From Sediminibacter sp. Hel_I_10 (GTDB taxonomy: Bacteria; Bacteroidota; Bacteroidia; Flavobacteriales; Flavobacteriaceae): DNA of 64,000 nucleotides. The stretch covers positions 3,224,001-3,288,000 of the forward strand of contig NZ_JHZX01000001.1 of assembly GCF_000688335.1 (NCBI RefSeq), in the 5' to 3' direction. Both the position numbers and the translations under genes were made by a program. Position 1 is the stretch's first letter. Every line of letters starts with the position of its first letter. Of this stretch, positions 33,643 through 43,081 are shown piece after piece. The notes under the pieces were generated by a model. The model saw only the letters and a list, made by a program, of their open reading frames with translations, made no database searches and was not told the origin of the DNA.

Positions 33643-35055
33643 TTAATTTTCTGTCTTTCCAGCGTTCAAAATTTGCTGTTGTACCGAAGGTTTTTTAAGA
33701 ATGTTAGGGAATAGTTCCTCTAAAATATATTGATAGTCTGTATTGAGCAATAAGGCATTCTTTAAATGATAATGTCCTTTACTGCTTTCATGAAGCGTAA
33801 AATGCAAGCCCGCCAAACGAAATTCAATTTCGGCCGTTTCTGGATAAAACTCGGCGGTTTGAATTAAGTTAAGAATAGAGGCTTCATATTCTCCTAAAGC
33901 GATTAAAATATCGGCTCTAGCCAACCACGTTGATAATTCATAATTCCCTAGGTCTAATGCTTTTTTGTAACCACGCTCAGCTTCTTCAATAAAATTTAAG
34001 CGGTGGTTGATCTGTGCATAAAGTTTCCAATACACAACATTGTCTCCATCAATATTAATAGCCTTATTAATGTAGAACAATGCTTTTTGGAAATTTTTCT
34101 TCTTGTTGTAAAACTTGGTAATTGCAATCCAACCTTTATCCAACAACGGGTCTTCATGTACCGTTTTATAATAATTTTGTACCGCTAAATCATCATTGCC
34201 TAATTTTTCGTGACACTTACCGATTCGCAGTAAAGCAAAAGAGGTTGGATCATCTAAAGCCAAGGTGATTTTGTAATTGTCTATAGCTTCATTGTAGCGT
34301 TTTTTCTTTTCCAGCACTTTACCTTTTTCGAGGTAAGCGCCAACAAAAGTATCATCAGAAATAATGGCAAAATCAAAAGCTACTAAGGCTTTGTCGAAAT
34401 CTTCTACAATAACATATTGACAACCTAATTGGTGCCAAGCGACTTCACAATACGGGTTACCATTGAGGTAATCGTTTAAGAAAACAATGGCTTCTTGATT
34501 GTCATTTAAAAAATCGTAGCAATAGATCACATTGTACAGGGCAGAATAATCTTCATTGTCAATCTCTAGACATTTTTTGAAATAATGCTGGGCATTTTCA
34601 AATTGATCTAAAAAGAGGTATTCCATCCCGATCAATGCGTAAAGATCTGCAATGCCTTCATCAACCTCGGCTAAATCTAAAGCTATGAGAAGTGTTTGCA
34701 CTGCGCTCTCGTGATCGTCACGCTTAGAAAGCACATTGGCTTTTTGAATGTAGATTTCTTCATTCATTGGCTCTAGATCATGCAGGTTTTCTAGCAACTT
34801 GTCTGCATCTTCTAATTTGTTTTCAATAATTAAAATTTCCGTCTTAAATAAGCGCAGATTGGTTGAGGTTGGGTGTTGCTCCAAACCTAACTTTATTGCT
34901 TTTTTTGCAAGGGATATTTTACCATTCTCGAGATAGTGATAAATTATGTTTTCAAATTCGTTGGAATCAAAAAACAACACATTATTCGTCTTGAGCATCG
35001 ATTCAAAACGAGTGAGCGAGAGGTTGTTATTATCGTCAGGTAGACTGAACTCCAT
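33643..35055 (-). CDS. Tetratricopeptide repeat protein
   Basis: 470 residues from ATG 35055; the frame also allows a TTG two codons earlier. At least eight TPR-like 34-residue units run through the whole protein (for example GMEYLFLDQFENAQHYFKKC, then GKVLEKKKRYNEAIDNYKIT and IGKCHEKLGNDDLAVQNYYK). No signal peptide, so a cytoplasmic scaffold. Flanked by the sigma operon and an aminotransferase gene on the same strand, each separated by over 100 bp. Partner proteins cannot be inferred. Confidence 0.88.
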   Translation of the reverse strand: MEFSLPDDNNNLSLTRFESMLKTNNVLFFDSNEFENIIYHYLENGKISLAKKAIKLGLEQHPTSTNLRLFKTEILIIENKLEDADKLLENLHDLEPMNEEIYIQKANVLSKRDDHESAVQTLLIALDLAEVDEGIADLYALIGMEYLFLDQFENAQHYFKKCLEIDNEDYSALYNVIYCYDFLNDNQEAIVFLNDYLNGNPYCEVAWHQLGCQYVIVEDFDKALVAFDFAIISDDTFVGAYLEKGKVLEKKKRYNEAIDNYKITLALDDPTSFALLRIGKCHEKLGNDDLAVQNYYKTVHEDPLLDKGWIAITKFYNKKKNFQKALFYINKAINIDGDNVVYWKLYAQINHRLNFIEEAERGYKKALDLGNYELSTWLARADILIALGEYEASILNLIQTAEFYPETAEIEFRLAGLHFTLHESSKGHYHLKNALLLNTDYQYILEELFPNILKKPSVQQQILNAGKTEN

Positions 35056-35223
35056 AAGCAATTAGCATTATTGGTTTTCTAAATGTAATGTTAACATCTA
35101 AGTTTCCTCATTTTTGGGCTTCAATGTTTTCAACAAAGTAGTTAACAGCTACTGTTTTTTGTTACATCTTATAACGATTAAATGACGTTTAAATGTATAA
35201 CAATAAATGATTTATAGAATATA

Positions 35224-36405
35224 TCATGCCGAAAGATCGTCTAAAATAGAGCGTATGATTTTACAGCCTTTAATGAGTTCTTCTTCGGAAATGGTAAGTG
35301 GTGGTGTAATGCGTATGGCTTTTGGCTCAAATAACAGCCAAAACAAAACCAATCCGCTGTCTTGCGCTTTAAGGATGACTTCATTAGTGACTTCTGCAGA
35401 AACAGTCATGGCTGCCAGCATGAGACCTCTACCACGTATGTCTGTTATTAACGGGTGCTGAAGGTGTTTTCTAACTAATTGTTCTTTTTCTAAGGTTTGT
35501 GACATTAAGTCACTTTCGGTAATTTCTTTGACCGTGGCTAATGCTGCCGCAGCGATTACAGGGTGGCCTCCAAACGTAGTGATATGGCCTAATTCTGGAT
35601 GATCTTGAAGTAAATCCATGTGTTCGGAAGACGCCGTAAAAGCACCAATTGGCATACCGCCGCCTAAACCTTTGCCTGTTACCAAAATATCGGGAATACA
35701 ATTAAAATGTTCAAAACCAAAAAGTTTACCTGTACGGCCAAATCCTGGTTGAATTTCGTCTAAAATGAGCATCGCACCAACTTCTGTACAACGCGCTCTT
35801 ACCTTTTCAAGATACCCCTGCTGTGGCTCTATAAAGCCAGCACCCCCTTGTATGGTCTCTAAAATGACACCTGCAGTTTTAGTGGTGATTTGTGCAAGAT
35901 CTTCTTGGTTATTAAATCTTATAAATTTTACATCGGGAATTAAGGGTCTAAACGCGGCCTTTCGTTCTTCAAATCCCATAACGCTCATGGCTCCCATAGT
36001 GTTGCCGTGATAGGCGTGTTGGGCACCAATAAGTTCACTGCGCCCAGTGATGCGTCGTGCTAATTTTATAGCGCCTTCAATAGCTTCTGTACCTGAATTG
36101 GTGAGATACGTTTTATCTAAAGGCTCTGGTAGAAGTCTTGCTAACAATTTTGTTAATTCAACCGCTGGTTGTTGTGCATATTCCCCATAGACCATGACAT
36201 GGAGATACTTGTCCAATTGAGTTTTGATGGCCTCTATGACCTTTGGGTGCTTGTGCCCTAAGCTACAGGCAGAAACGCCTGCTACAAAATCTAAGTAGGC
36301 TTTATTGTTAGTGTCATAAATGTAAGAGCCTTCAGCATGAGAGATTTCCATAGCCAGAGGGTGAGGAGTAGTTTGGGCTTGGTATTTAAGGAAATCCTGC
36401 TTCAT
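35224..36405 (-). CDS. Class III PLP-dependent aminotransferase
   Basis: 393 residues, the length of acetylornithine/ornithine-type enzymes. PLP-site features: SGTEAIEGAIKLARRITGR, then HAYHGNTMGAMSVMG, LILDEIQPGFGRTGKLFGFEHF and the PLP lysine in VTGKGLGGGMPIGAF. The substrate is not evident. There is no arginine-synthesis gene beside it, and similar flavobacterial genes are only called 'aspartate aminotransferase family'. Its ATG overlaps the stop of the upstream OstA-like gene by 4 bp, so translation is probably coupled. Confidence 0.88.
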   Translation of the reverse strand: MKQDFLKYQAQTTPHPLAMEISHAEGSYIYDTNNKAYLDFVAGVSACSLGHKHPKVIEAIKTQLDKYLHVMVYGEYAQQPAVELTKLLARLLPEPLDKTYLTNSGTEAIEGAIKLARRITGRSELIGAQHAYHGNTMGAMSVMGFEERKAAFRPLIPDVKFIRFNNQEDLAQITTKTAGVILETIQGGAGFIEPQQGYLEKVRARCTEVGAMLILDEIQPGFGRTGKLFGFEHFNCIPDILVTGKGLGGGMPIGAFTASSEHMDLLQDHPELGHITTFGGHPVIAAAALATVKEITESDLMSQTLEKEQLVRKHLQHPLITDIRGRGLMLAAMTVSAEVTNEVILKAQDSGLVLFWLLFEPKAIRITPPLTISEEELIKGCKIIRSILDDLSA

Positions 36406-38207
36406 TGTCTTTTGTCCTTGGTATTAATAAGAGGTTTCTTTGTTGTTTTTGACTTTTTAGACGAGATGGTATCTTTTTTAAGTAATGTTTTAGACTTTGG
36501 AATGTTTCTGCCAGCCTTATTGATTTCGTCTTTATCTTTTTCCTTAGCGGTATCGACGCGTTCCATCATGGCTTCATCAAAAAAGGCTTCTTCGGGAACA
36601 TAGGGTTCCAAACCTTTAATAGTAGGTAACTGCAATGGTGGGTCTTCACTAAACAAATCCTCTACACTCTCGGGACGTTCATCTCCTCGCCAATCAAAAC
36701 CTCTAAATTTTCTGGCATTCTCTGGAAATAAGCTTTCCGGATTAATATTGCCATCCACTTGATTGATTAAAGTGATGATTTTGTATGGTCCATCAAACTT
36801 GAGGTTAATGCTTCCTGATTTCGATTTATTGATACCTACTAAAGAATCTTTATCATCTCTAGTGTAGAAAATCACCTCTGCGTTTTTAATAATGTCAACA
36901 TTATAAAGTTCATTGTCATTGAATAAACCAATAAGTTTTTGTCCCTTAATTTGATTGAAACCATCACCAAGGGTGTCTTTACTAATAAGAAAGGCATCAT
37001 CAAACACTTTTAAAGAATCCAGTTGCTCTTTTTCTACATTTGAAATCAAATGAATGGAATCCCCAGACATTTGGTTGCCTTGATTCCATATCAATGGTTT
37101 TCGTTTTACAGCGAAAGCATCACCTGAGTTATAGCGCTTCAAATTTATAAGTTGCGTTAAGCCAGACTTGTGATCGGCATGAATGCTGTCTGCCTTGCCG
37201 CTCATGTCGCTTTTGTACATTTTGGCATGGTAATAGGCTCTGGTGATGCGGTGTTCTGGCTTGCCTGTCACCATTAATGTATCGGCATGAATGTAAAGGG
37301 AATCTTTTTCTTGAACAGAAATGGCTAAGGCCCGTTTAGTAATAAATACAGAATCTTTTTCTCGGAAGACCTCTGCATAATGACCTTTAATAACCGAGTT
37401 GTTTATCGTATCTGTTACCTTGATGTTGTTGGTGGCAGAAGCGAAACTGTTTTTTCTATTAAAATAGAGGCTATCACCTTCTACAACACGATTGTTATAA
37501 TTGATTTTTGAATTTTTTATAAAATAACCCGTATCGTCGTTGGTGTTGTAAAAACCACGCTCGCAATAAATGGTACTGGCTTCTCCAACAATCGTTGAGG
37601 GGCCAAACATATAGGCATAACCAGATTCTGAATAAAAATCGAGTTGTTCGGTGTTGAGTGTATAATCAGGATTGACCAATACCACATCCTTGATGAAACG
37701 GTATTTCGAATCGTTCATGTAATACCTGCCAATTTGGCTCGTGATGGTGCCCGAAGAATCTCTTACAACTTTACCCTTTGTATTATAAAAAGCCTCTTGT
37801 TTGGTTCTGTCAAAATATAGGGTATCCGTGGTCAATACAGATTGTGGTTCGGTTAAAACAACATCTCCTGCAGCAAATGCTAATTGCGTAATACCGCTAT
37901 ATTCAACGTATTTTGAGTTCATGGTGATGGTATCGCCTTGTACCATACTCACATTGCTAAAGGCTTCAATAAAGTCTTCGTCTTGGTAGTAAATGGCCTT
38001 ATCGCAAAACATATCGATCCCTTCATGAATCACGTGAATTTGTGATTGATCGCTACGTACAAATGTGGTTATATTATCCCCAAGTAGGCTATCTCTTGTG
38101 GCAAAACCAAAATACTCAATCTTGATTTTTTTTGGTTGCTGCGCATGTAAATTTACAACTGAAAACCAGCAGGATAGAATTAAAAGACTTCGAAAAAATA
38201 AATTCAA
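36402..38207 (-). CDS. OstA/LptA-like periplasmic protein
   Basis: 601 residues. No ATG precedes the signal peptide. TTG 38207 gives MNLFFRSLLILSCWFSVV... LHAQ, a good signal peptide, and lies just downstream of a -7 element, so it is preferred over TTG 38228, which falls inside that element. The mature protein has many short beta-repeats of OstA type (DTITMNSKYVEYSGITQLAF, LDFYSESGYAYMFGPSTIVG), suggesting a long beta-jellyroll bridge for lipopolysaccharide transport as in LptA. The C-terminal 60 residues are Lys/Asp-rich and probably disordered. Translation overlaps the aminotransferase. Confidence 0.82.
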   Translation of the reverse strand: MNLFFRSLLILSCWFSVVNLHAQQPKKIKIEYFGFATRDSLLGDNITTFVRSDQSQIHVIHEGIDMFCDKAIYYQDEDFIEAFSNVSMVQGDTITMNSKYVEYSGITQLAFAAGDVVLTEPQSVLTTDTLYFDRTKQEAFYNTKGKVVRDSSGTITSQIGRYYMNDSKYRFIKDVVLVNPDYTLNTEQLDFYSESGYAYMFGPSTIVGEASTIYCERGFYNTNDDTGYFIKNSKINYNNRVVEGDSLYFNRKNSFASATNNIKVTDTINNSVIKGHYAEVFREKDSVFITKRALAISVQEKDSLYIHADTLMVTGKPEHRITRAYYHAKMYKSDMSGKADSIHADHKSGLTQLINLKRYNSGDAFAVKRKPLIWNQGNQMSGDSIHLISNVEKEQLDSLKVFDDAFLISKDTLGDGFNQIKGQKLIGLFNDNELYNVDIIKNAEVIFYTRDDKDSLVGINKSKSGSINLKFDGPYKIITLINQVDGNINPESLFPENARKFRGFDWRGDERPESVEDLFSEDPPLQLPTIKGLEPYVPEEAFFDEAMMERVDTAKEKDKDEINKAGRNIPKSKTLLKKDTISSKKSKTTKKPLINTKDKRQ

Positions 38208-38225
38208 CGGGTTAAGATTTTGTGC

Positions 38226-38233
38226 CAAAAGTA
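38226..38233 (-). promoter_or_regulatory. -7 promoter element of the OstA-like gene
   Basis: Minus-strand TACTTTTG matches TAnnTTTG. The predicted start of transcription, near 38219, leaves a leader of about 12 nt before TTG 38207. Confidence 0.6.
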
Positions 38234-38387
38234 CTATTTATCTCTGTGCGATTTGAGCTGTTAACAGATATTTAATATCAAGAGGTTGTGAGTCTGCTTG
38301 TTAAGCCATCAATTATTTGTGTAAGAAATTAGTTAGATTTTAATTCTCCATTCAAGTGCATTAAAAATTAATGAGATAAATGATGCA

Positions 38388-39395
38388 TTAGCAGAAGAAG
38401 AAATAGTCTAAGGCAGCCGTCATGCCCAAATCCTGACAATATGTAGTAATATGCTGTTGGTCTTCAGGATTGGCCACGGCGACTATCGTTTGTGCTTGTT
38501 TCATTTGGTGTAGCGTGTGGTAGTGGACTAAAAGCACATCATAGATATGCTTTCCAATTTTTTTAGGATTGTCACAAAGCCACGTAAACGGTATATTCTT
38601 AGATTTCAGAAGTTTTGCGATAGTCTTGCCTTTATGACCTGCTCCCCAAAGGGTCAAAGGTCTGTTTGCATCATGATCAAGTTCAAGAAAATAATTGATT
38701 TTTAAGTCTATAAAATTATTTTCAGCATAATGCTCATGAGTTCGTGAGGCGCGATTTGTGTGATCTCGCCAATAGTGCAAGACATTTTCAGAAGGAATAC
38801 ATTTTAAGCCATACTTGTAAAACCTAAAAGCGAGATCGTAATCTTCAGGATAGGTATTGGGTTGAAAGGCTCTACAGATTTCGAAATCATCGCGATGTAC
38901 CATCCAACAAGGGGAGGGGATAACACATTCTTTGTAAATTTGGCTATAGTTATTTCCTCCTATACTCAATTGGTTGAGCCAATCTTCGTAGGCTTTGTAA
39001 CCATTACCCAAACGGGTTTCGCTAAAATAGGACACTAATCCTAGGGCAATATGTTGTCTACCGTAGTTTTGTAAATCCTTCAGCATGAGTTTTAGTTTTT
39101 CAGGATGCATATAATCGTCACTATCCATTCTGGTTATAAATTGGCCATGACTATTTTGATAGGCTGTTCGCAATGCAGCAATAATCCCAGAGTTCTCATT
39201 TTTGAAAAGCTTGATCCGTTTATCCTTTTCCGCGTAATTGGCTACGATGTTGTAGCTCATGTCGGTAGAATGGTCATCAACAATAAGCAACTCCCAATTG
39301 GCATAGCTTTGCGCGAGAATTGAATCTAGACATTGTGCCAAGAAACGCTCGGTGTTTTTAAAGGGTACAAGAATGCTAATAAGTGGGTCATCCAT
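38388..39395 (-). CDS. Family 2 glycosyltransferase with C-terminal extension
   Basis: 335 residues. GT-A domain at about 1-215: ISILVPFKNTERFLAQCLDS, NWELLIVDDHSTD, and the metal-binding RMDSDDYMHPEKL near 93. The C-terminal ~90 residues (LTLWGAGHKGKTIAKLLKSK, then WLCDNPKKIGKHIYDVLL) look like a small Rossmann-type module often attached to such enzymes in Bacteroidota. No membrane segment. Probably adds a sugar to a surface glycan; no polysaccharide cluster surrounds it, so donor and acceptor are unknown. Confidence 0.87.
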   Translation of the reverse strand: MDDPLISILVPFKNTERFLAQCLDSILAQSYANWELLIVDDHSTDMSYNIVANYAEKDKRIKLFKNENSGIIAALRTAYQNSHGQFITRMDSDDYMHPEKLKLMLKDLQNYGRQHIALGLVSYFSETRLGNGYKAYEDWLNQLSIGGNNYSQIYKECVIPSPCWMVHRDDFEICRAFQPNTYPEDYDLAFRFYKYGLKCIPSENVLHYWRDHTNRASRTHEHYAENNFIDLKINYFLELDHDANRPLTLWGAGHKGKTIAKLLKSKNIPFTWLCDNPKKIGKHIYDVLLVHYHTLHQMKQAQTIVAVANPEDQQHITTYCQDLGMTAALDYFFFC

Positions 39396-39423
39396 GACGC
39401 GAAGTTACCATTTTAACAAAACC

Positions 39424-39457
39424 TTTGCTAAAATAAGCTTGTGTGATGGTACTTTTG
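39424..39457 (+). promoter_or_regulatory. Promoter of the M61 peptidase gene
   Basis: TTTG at 39424-39427 and TACTTTTG at 39450-39457, 22 nt apart, close to the Bacteroidota -33/-7 pattern. The predicted leader is about 20 nt. Confidence 0.6.
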
Positions 39458-39484
39458 TAGTCCTAAAAATTTAAACTTATTATA

Positions 39485-41374
39485 ATGATAAAACGTTTTA
39501 GTTACATTCTTAGTTTGAGCGTCTTGCTAATAGCTTGTGGGCCAAAATCTAATATTAACGATTTGGCAACTGCCAATCCAATTTCAACTTCTATAAATTT
39601 ATCTGAAGTTTCCAACGATAAGGCACCTGTGGTGATTAACCCAGGGCGTTTAACTGAAGAAACAGTAACTTATAGATTACCGCGTGTGGTTCAAGGAACC
39701 TACTCTGTGAGTGATTTTGGAAAATACATTGACGACTTTAAAGCCTTGGATTATGATGGTAACGAGTTAGCAACTTCAAAGGTTGATGACAATACTTGGA
39801 CCATTACTAATGCAACAAAACTTGATAAGATTACTTATAACGTTAATGATACATTTGATCAAGAAGTAGCTGGTGGTATTGGTGGCGAGCAGCCTTTCTC
39901 TCCTTCTGGAACAAACATTGAACCAGATAATTATGTACTGAATTTGCATGGTTTTATTGGTTATTTTGATAATTTGAAAAACGCACAGTATACTTTAGAT
40001 GTTACTGCGCCTGCAACCTTTGAAAGAACATCGGCGTTACAGACAACCAACACTAAATCTAGTGAAGACGGTACTCAAATGACGACAAGTTATTTTGCAC
40101 CACGTTATTTTGATATTACCGATAACCCAATGATGTATGGTGATTTAGACGTTGAAGAATTTATGGTTGGCGATATTAAAATTGTGTTGAGCGTCTATTC
40201 TCCAAACAATGTGCATACCGCAGCAAGCATGAAAGAGACCGTTTATAAAATGATGGAAGCTCAGAAATCTTATTTGGGCGATGTCAACACTACACCTAGA
40301 TATGATATTTATTTATACTTATCAGACGGCAGTGAAGGCTCTCCAAAAGGACTTGGAGCTTTAGAGCATCATACCTCTACTGTAGTGGTACTGCAAGAGC
40401 AATCTACTAAAGAGCAATTGGCTGCATCTATGGTAGATGTTGTTGCTCACGAGTTTTTTCATATCGTGACGCCATTGTCTGTCCACTCTGAAGATGTGCA
40501 CTATTTTGATTACAACGCGCCTACATTTTCAAAACACTTATGGATGTATGAAGGGGTGACTGAATATTTTGCTCAACATTTTCAAGTGTACGAAGGATTG
40601 ATTGAGGCTCCTGAGTTTTATGCAACCATGTCTCAAAAGATCACAACATCTAAACGTATGGATGACGCCATGAGTTTTACCACCATGAGCGAGAATGTTT
40701 TGGAAGAGCCTTATGCATCTAATTACTATAACGTGTACCAAAAAGGCGCACTTATAGGGATGTGTATCGATATTATGATGAGAGAAGAAAGCAATGGCAA
40801 TAGAAGTATGTTGAGTTTAATGAAAGAGCTATCTGCCAAATACGGAAAAGAAAAGCCTTTTGAAGATGATAATCTTATTGAAGAAATCACTAGTATGACT
40901 TATCCATCTGTCGGCGATTTCTTAACCAAGCACGTTGCTGGAGATACGCCAATTGATTATAATGTATACTTTGAAAAAGTAGGGTTGACGTTTAAGGAAA
41001 CTCAAGTGCCTACCAACTACATCCAAAGTGGCGATGGGTTTATTTTTGATGGTGACCGTGAAAAAGGAGTGATTTTCTTTTCTGAAGGTGTAAAAAACAA
41101 TAGTTTTTGGACAGAACAAGGTGTTGTACCTGGAGATATCATCAAAACTATAAATGGAGATGCGCTTACTTTACAAAATGCTCAGGCGATGATCGGAGGA
41201 ATGTTTCAATGGCAAGAAGGGCAAGACATTGATGTAAAATTGGAGCGTGATGGAAAAGAGGTCATTGTTAAGACCAAACTAACGCCATCTTTTACAACTT
41301 CAAAAGTTTTAGCTGAAGACGAGAATGCTACTGAAAAACAGATTGAAACCCGTAAAGCTTGGTTAAAGGGATAA
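39485..41374 (+). CDS. M61-family metallopeptidase lipoprotein with PDZ domain
   Basis: 629 residues with a lipoprotein signal (SVLLIAC, Cys19). The zinc motif is HEFFH in VVAHEFFHIVTPLSVHS, with the downstream Glu in YEGVTEYFAQHF: the gluzincin pattern of M61 glycyl aminopeptidase-like enzymes. A PDZ domain occupies about 510-600 (GVVPGDIIKTINGDALTLQ, GQDIDVKLERDGKEVIVKTK). It is expected on the periplasmic or outer surface, degrading or processing peptides. Single gene with its own promoter and a strong terminator. Confidence 0.92.
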   Translation: MIKRFSYILSLSVLLIACGPKSNINDLATANPISTSINLSEVSNDKAPVVINPGRLTEETVTYRLPRVVQGTYSVSDFGKYIDDFKALDYDGNELATSKVDDNTWTITNATKLDKITYNVNDTFDQEVAGGIGGEQPFSPSGTNIEPDNYVLNLHGFIGYFDNLKNAQYTLDVTAPATFERTSALQTTNTKSSEDGTQMTTSYFAPRYFDITDNPMMYGDLDVEEFMVGDIKIVLSVYSPNNVHTAASMKETVYKMMEAQKSYLGDVNTTPRYDIYLYLSDGSEGSPKGLGALEHHTSTVVVLQEQSTKEQLAASMVDVVAHEFFHIVTPLSVHSEDVHYFDYNAPTFSKHLWMYEGVTEYFAQHFQVYEGLIEAPEFYATMSQKITTSKRMDDAMSFTTMSENVLEEPYASNYYNVYQKGALIGMCIDIMMREESNGNRSMLSLMKELSAKYGKEKPFEDDNLIEEITSMTYPSVGDFLTKHVAGDTPIDYNVYFEKVGLTFKETQVPTNYIQSGDGFIFDGDREKGVIFFSEGVKNNSFWTEQGVVPGDIIKTINGDALTLQNAQAMIGGMFQWQEGQDIDVKLERDGKEVIVKTKLTPSFTTSKVLAEDENATEKQIETRKAWLKG

Positions 41375-41409
41375 CTGAACGGAAACGTTTATAACGTAAA
41401 ATTTTAAAG

Positions 41410-41448
41410 ACCTTTCAGCTGAGATCATCTTCGCTGAAAGGTTTTTTT
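41410..41448. terminator. Rho-independent terminator after the M61 peptidase gene
   Basis: 10-bp stem ACCTTTCAGC / GCTGAAAGGT with a 13-nt loop, then seven T. It reaches into the stop codon of the convergent DinB-family gene. Confidence 0.85.
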
Positions 41449-41917
41449 ATGCGTTGTTGGTAATTAGTTTCTTTAAAATCACAATCTGACCTAAATGATA
41501 ATGACAGTGTTCAATAATACCATGGAGATTTCTAAAGTAGTTCCCGTATTTGTTATCAGTAAAATCCTCTTGTAGTATTGTCTTTGGCAGTTTTTGAATG
41601 AGCTCTGTAAAGGCATGAGCATCATTTAAGGATTTTTCAATGAGTTTACGCCAATCTTCTTCGGAAGTTATCGGTGGTGTTTCAAAACTAAATTCATCCT
41701 TTGCGTTTAAGGGATTGCCCTTTAAGACTTTGGTCACGGCTTCGATGTAATAGTTGGTGTGGTAAACCAGTGTGGCTATGGTATTGCAGCCTTCAATTTT
41801 TGTTGTGGCTTCTTTCCAATCAATTTCAGACAGTGTATTTTTATAATTTACACTGGTCCAGTTGCCACCAAAATAGACGTCCTTTAAATGCTTTGCGGTC
41901 TGCGATGTAAACGTCAT
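41447..41917 (-). CDS. DinB/YfiT-like four-helix-bundle protein
   Basis: 156 residues from ATG 41917, which overlaps the aroB stop in an ATGA arrangement; a longer frame from 41932 would run inside aroB. DinB-type features are the helical layout and the spaced histidines: H in ATLVYHTNYYIEAVTKVL, and H in GIIEHCHYHLGQIVILKK, which can bind a metal. Many members are thiol-dependent transferases, but the substrate is unknown. Translation is probably coupled to aroB. Confidence 0.82.
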   Translation of the reverse strand: MTFTSQTAKHLKDVYFGGNWTSVNYKNTLSEIDWKEATTKIEGCNTIATLVYHTNYYIEAVTKVLKGNPLNAKDEFSFETPPITSEEDWRKLIEKSLNDAHAFTELIQKLPKTILQEDFTDNKYGNYFRNLHGIIEHCHYHLGQIVILKKLITNNA

Positions 41918-42999
41918 GATGTTTCTGAACATTTTTGGGTGTAGAACTCAAAACTTTCCTTGATCATGTTGTTATCGACTAAGCAATTGACCTTTGGGTT
42001 ACCAATATCTTCCAGCAGAACGAAATTGATGTTGCCGTGCTCATTTTTCTTGTCGTATTTTAATAGTTCTATAATAGCATCGTAATCAACAGGCATAATC
42101 TCTACGGGATTATAAATATCTAACAGTGCCTGTGTGATGTAGTCAAGATCTTCGGAAGGAAAGTCTAATAATTCACGAGATATATAAGATTCCAATATCA
42201 TGCCGATGGCGATGGCTTCGCCATGTAATAGTTCTTCTTTTTCTGGATGACTCAAAAAATAAGATTCTATCGCGTGCCCTAACGTATGGCCAAAATTGAG
42301 ATGTTTTCTAATGCCTTGCTCTAGTGGATCAAGCGTTACAATATCTTTTTTAATGATTACAGAATCGTAAATCAATTGATCAAGATCATTGAGCGTTAAC
42401 TTTTTTAAGTCGGTGAGTTTGTCAAAATACGCTTTGTCTTTAATAAGGCCGTGTTTTAACATTTCGGCTAAACCAGATTTAAGCTGATTTTGAGGAAGGG
42501 TATCTAAAAAAGAGGTGTCAATCAATACCATATCACCAGAGCTAATAACGCCAACTTGATTTTTTAAAGGACCAAGGTCTACGCCTGTTTTACCGCCAAC
42601 AGATGCATCTACCATGGCCAATAGTGAGGTAGGAACATTAATGTAGCTAATTCCTCTTTTAAATGTAGATGCTACAAAGCCACCCAAATCAGTCACAACG
42701 CCACCACCAAGATTGACGAGCAAGCTTTTGCGATCTGCACCCAACTCGGCTAGAGCATTCCAAACACCAACACAATTATCTATGGTTTTATGAGATTCTC
42801 CTGCTTCAATTTCTATCACCTCTATGTCAATTTCAGAATGAACCTCAGAGAGAAATTTACTAAGGCAATGTTGGTGTGTGTTGCTATCTACTAAAATAAA
42901 AAGCTTTGAAAATGACGCATCATTTAGATGCGCATTAAGTGAGGTGTAAGCGTTGGAATTGAAATGAACGCTGTAATTTTTTAATGGTATGGAATTCAT
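41914..42999 (-). CDS. aroB: 3-Dehydroquinate synthase
   Basis: 361 residues. NAD- and metal-binding features: GGGVVTDLGGFVASTFKRG, then INVPTSLLAMVDASVGGKTGVD, and the zinc ligands around KSGLAEMLKHGLI, then LNFGHTLGHAIES and HGEAIAIGM. It converts DAHP to 3-dehydroquinate, step two of the shikimate route. No other aro genes are nearby. It is divergent from proline dehydrogenase across 82 bp and overlaps a DinB-family gene at its 3' end. Confidence 0.95.
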   Translation of the reverse strand: MNSIPLKNYSVHFNSNAYTSLNAHLNDASFSKLFILVDSNTHQHCLSKFLSEVHSEIDIEVIEIEAGESHKTIDNCVGVWNALAELGADRKSLLVNLGGGVVTDLGGFVASTFKRGISYINVPTSLLAMVDASVGGKTGVDLGPLKNQVGVISSGDMVLIDTSFLDTLPQNQLKSGLAEMLKHGLIKDKAYFDKLTDLKKLTLNDLDQLIYDSVIIKKDIVTLDPLEQGIRKHLNFGHTLGHAIESYFLSHPEKEELLHGEAIAIGMILESYISRELLDFPSEDLDYITQALLDIYNPVEIMPVDYDAIIELLKYDKKNEHGNINFVLLEDIGNPKVNCLVDNNMIKESFEFYTQKCSETS

Positions 43000-43069
43000 T
43001 GAGCAAGTTTCTGTAGTAATACCGTCGAAAATTAGCAGTTTTTTAGCAATAATATCGAACCTGAATAAT

Positions 43070-43077
43070 TATTTTTG
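43070..43077 (+). promoter_or_regulatory. -7 element directly before the proline dehydrogenase start
   Basis: TATTTTTG ends 4 bp before the ATG at 43082. With the usual spacing the transcript would begin at or next to the start codon, giving a leaderless mRNA. Confidence 0.55.
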
Positions 43078-43081
43078 CTAA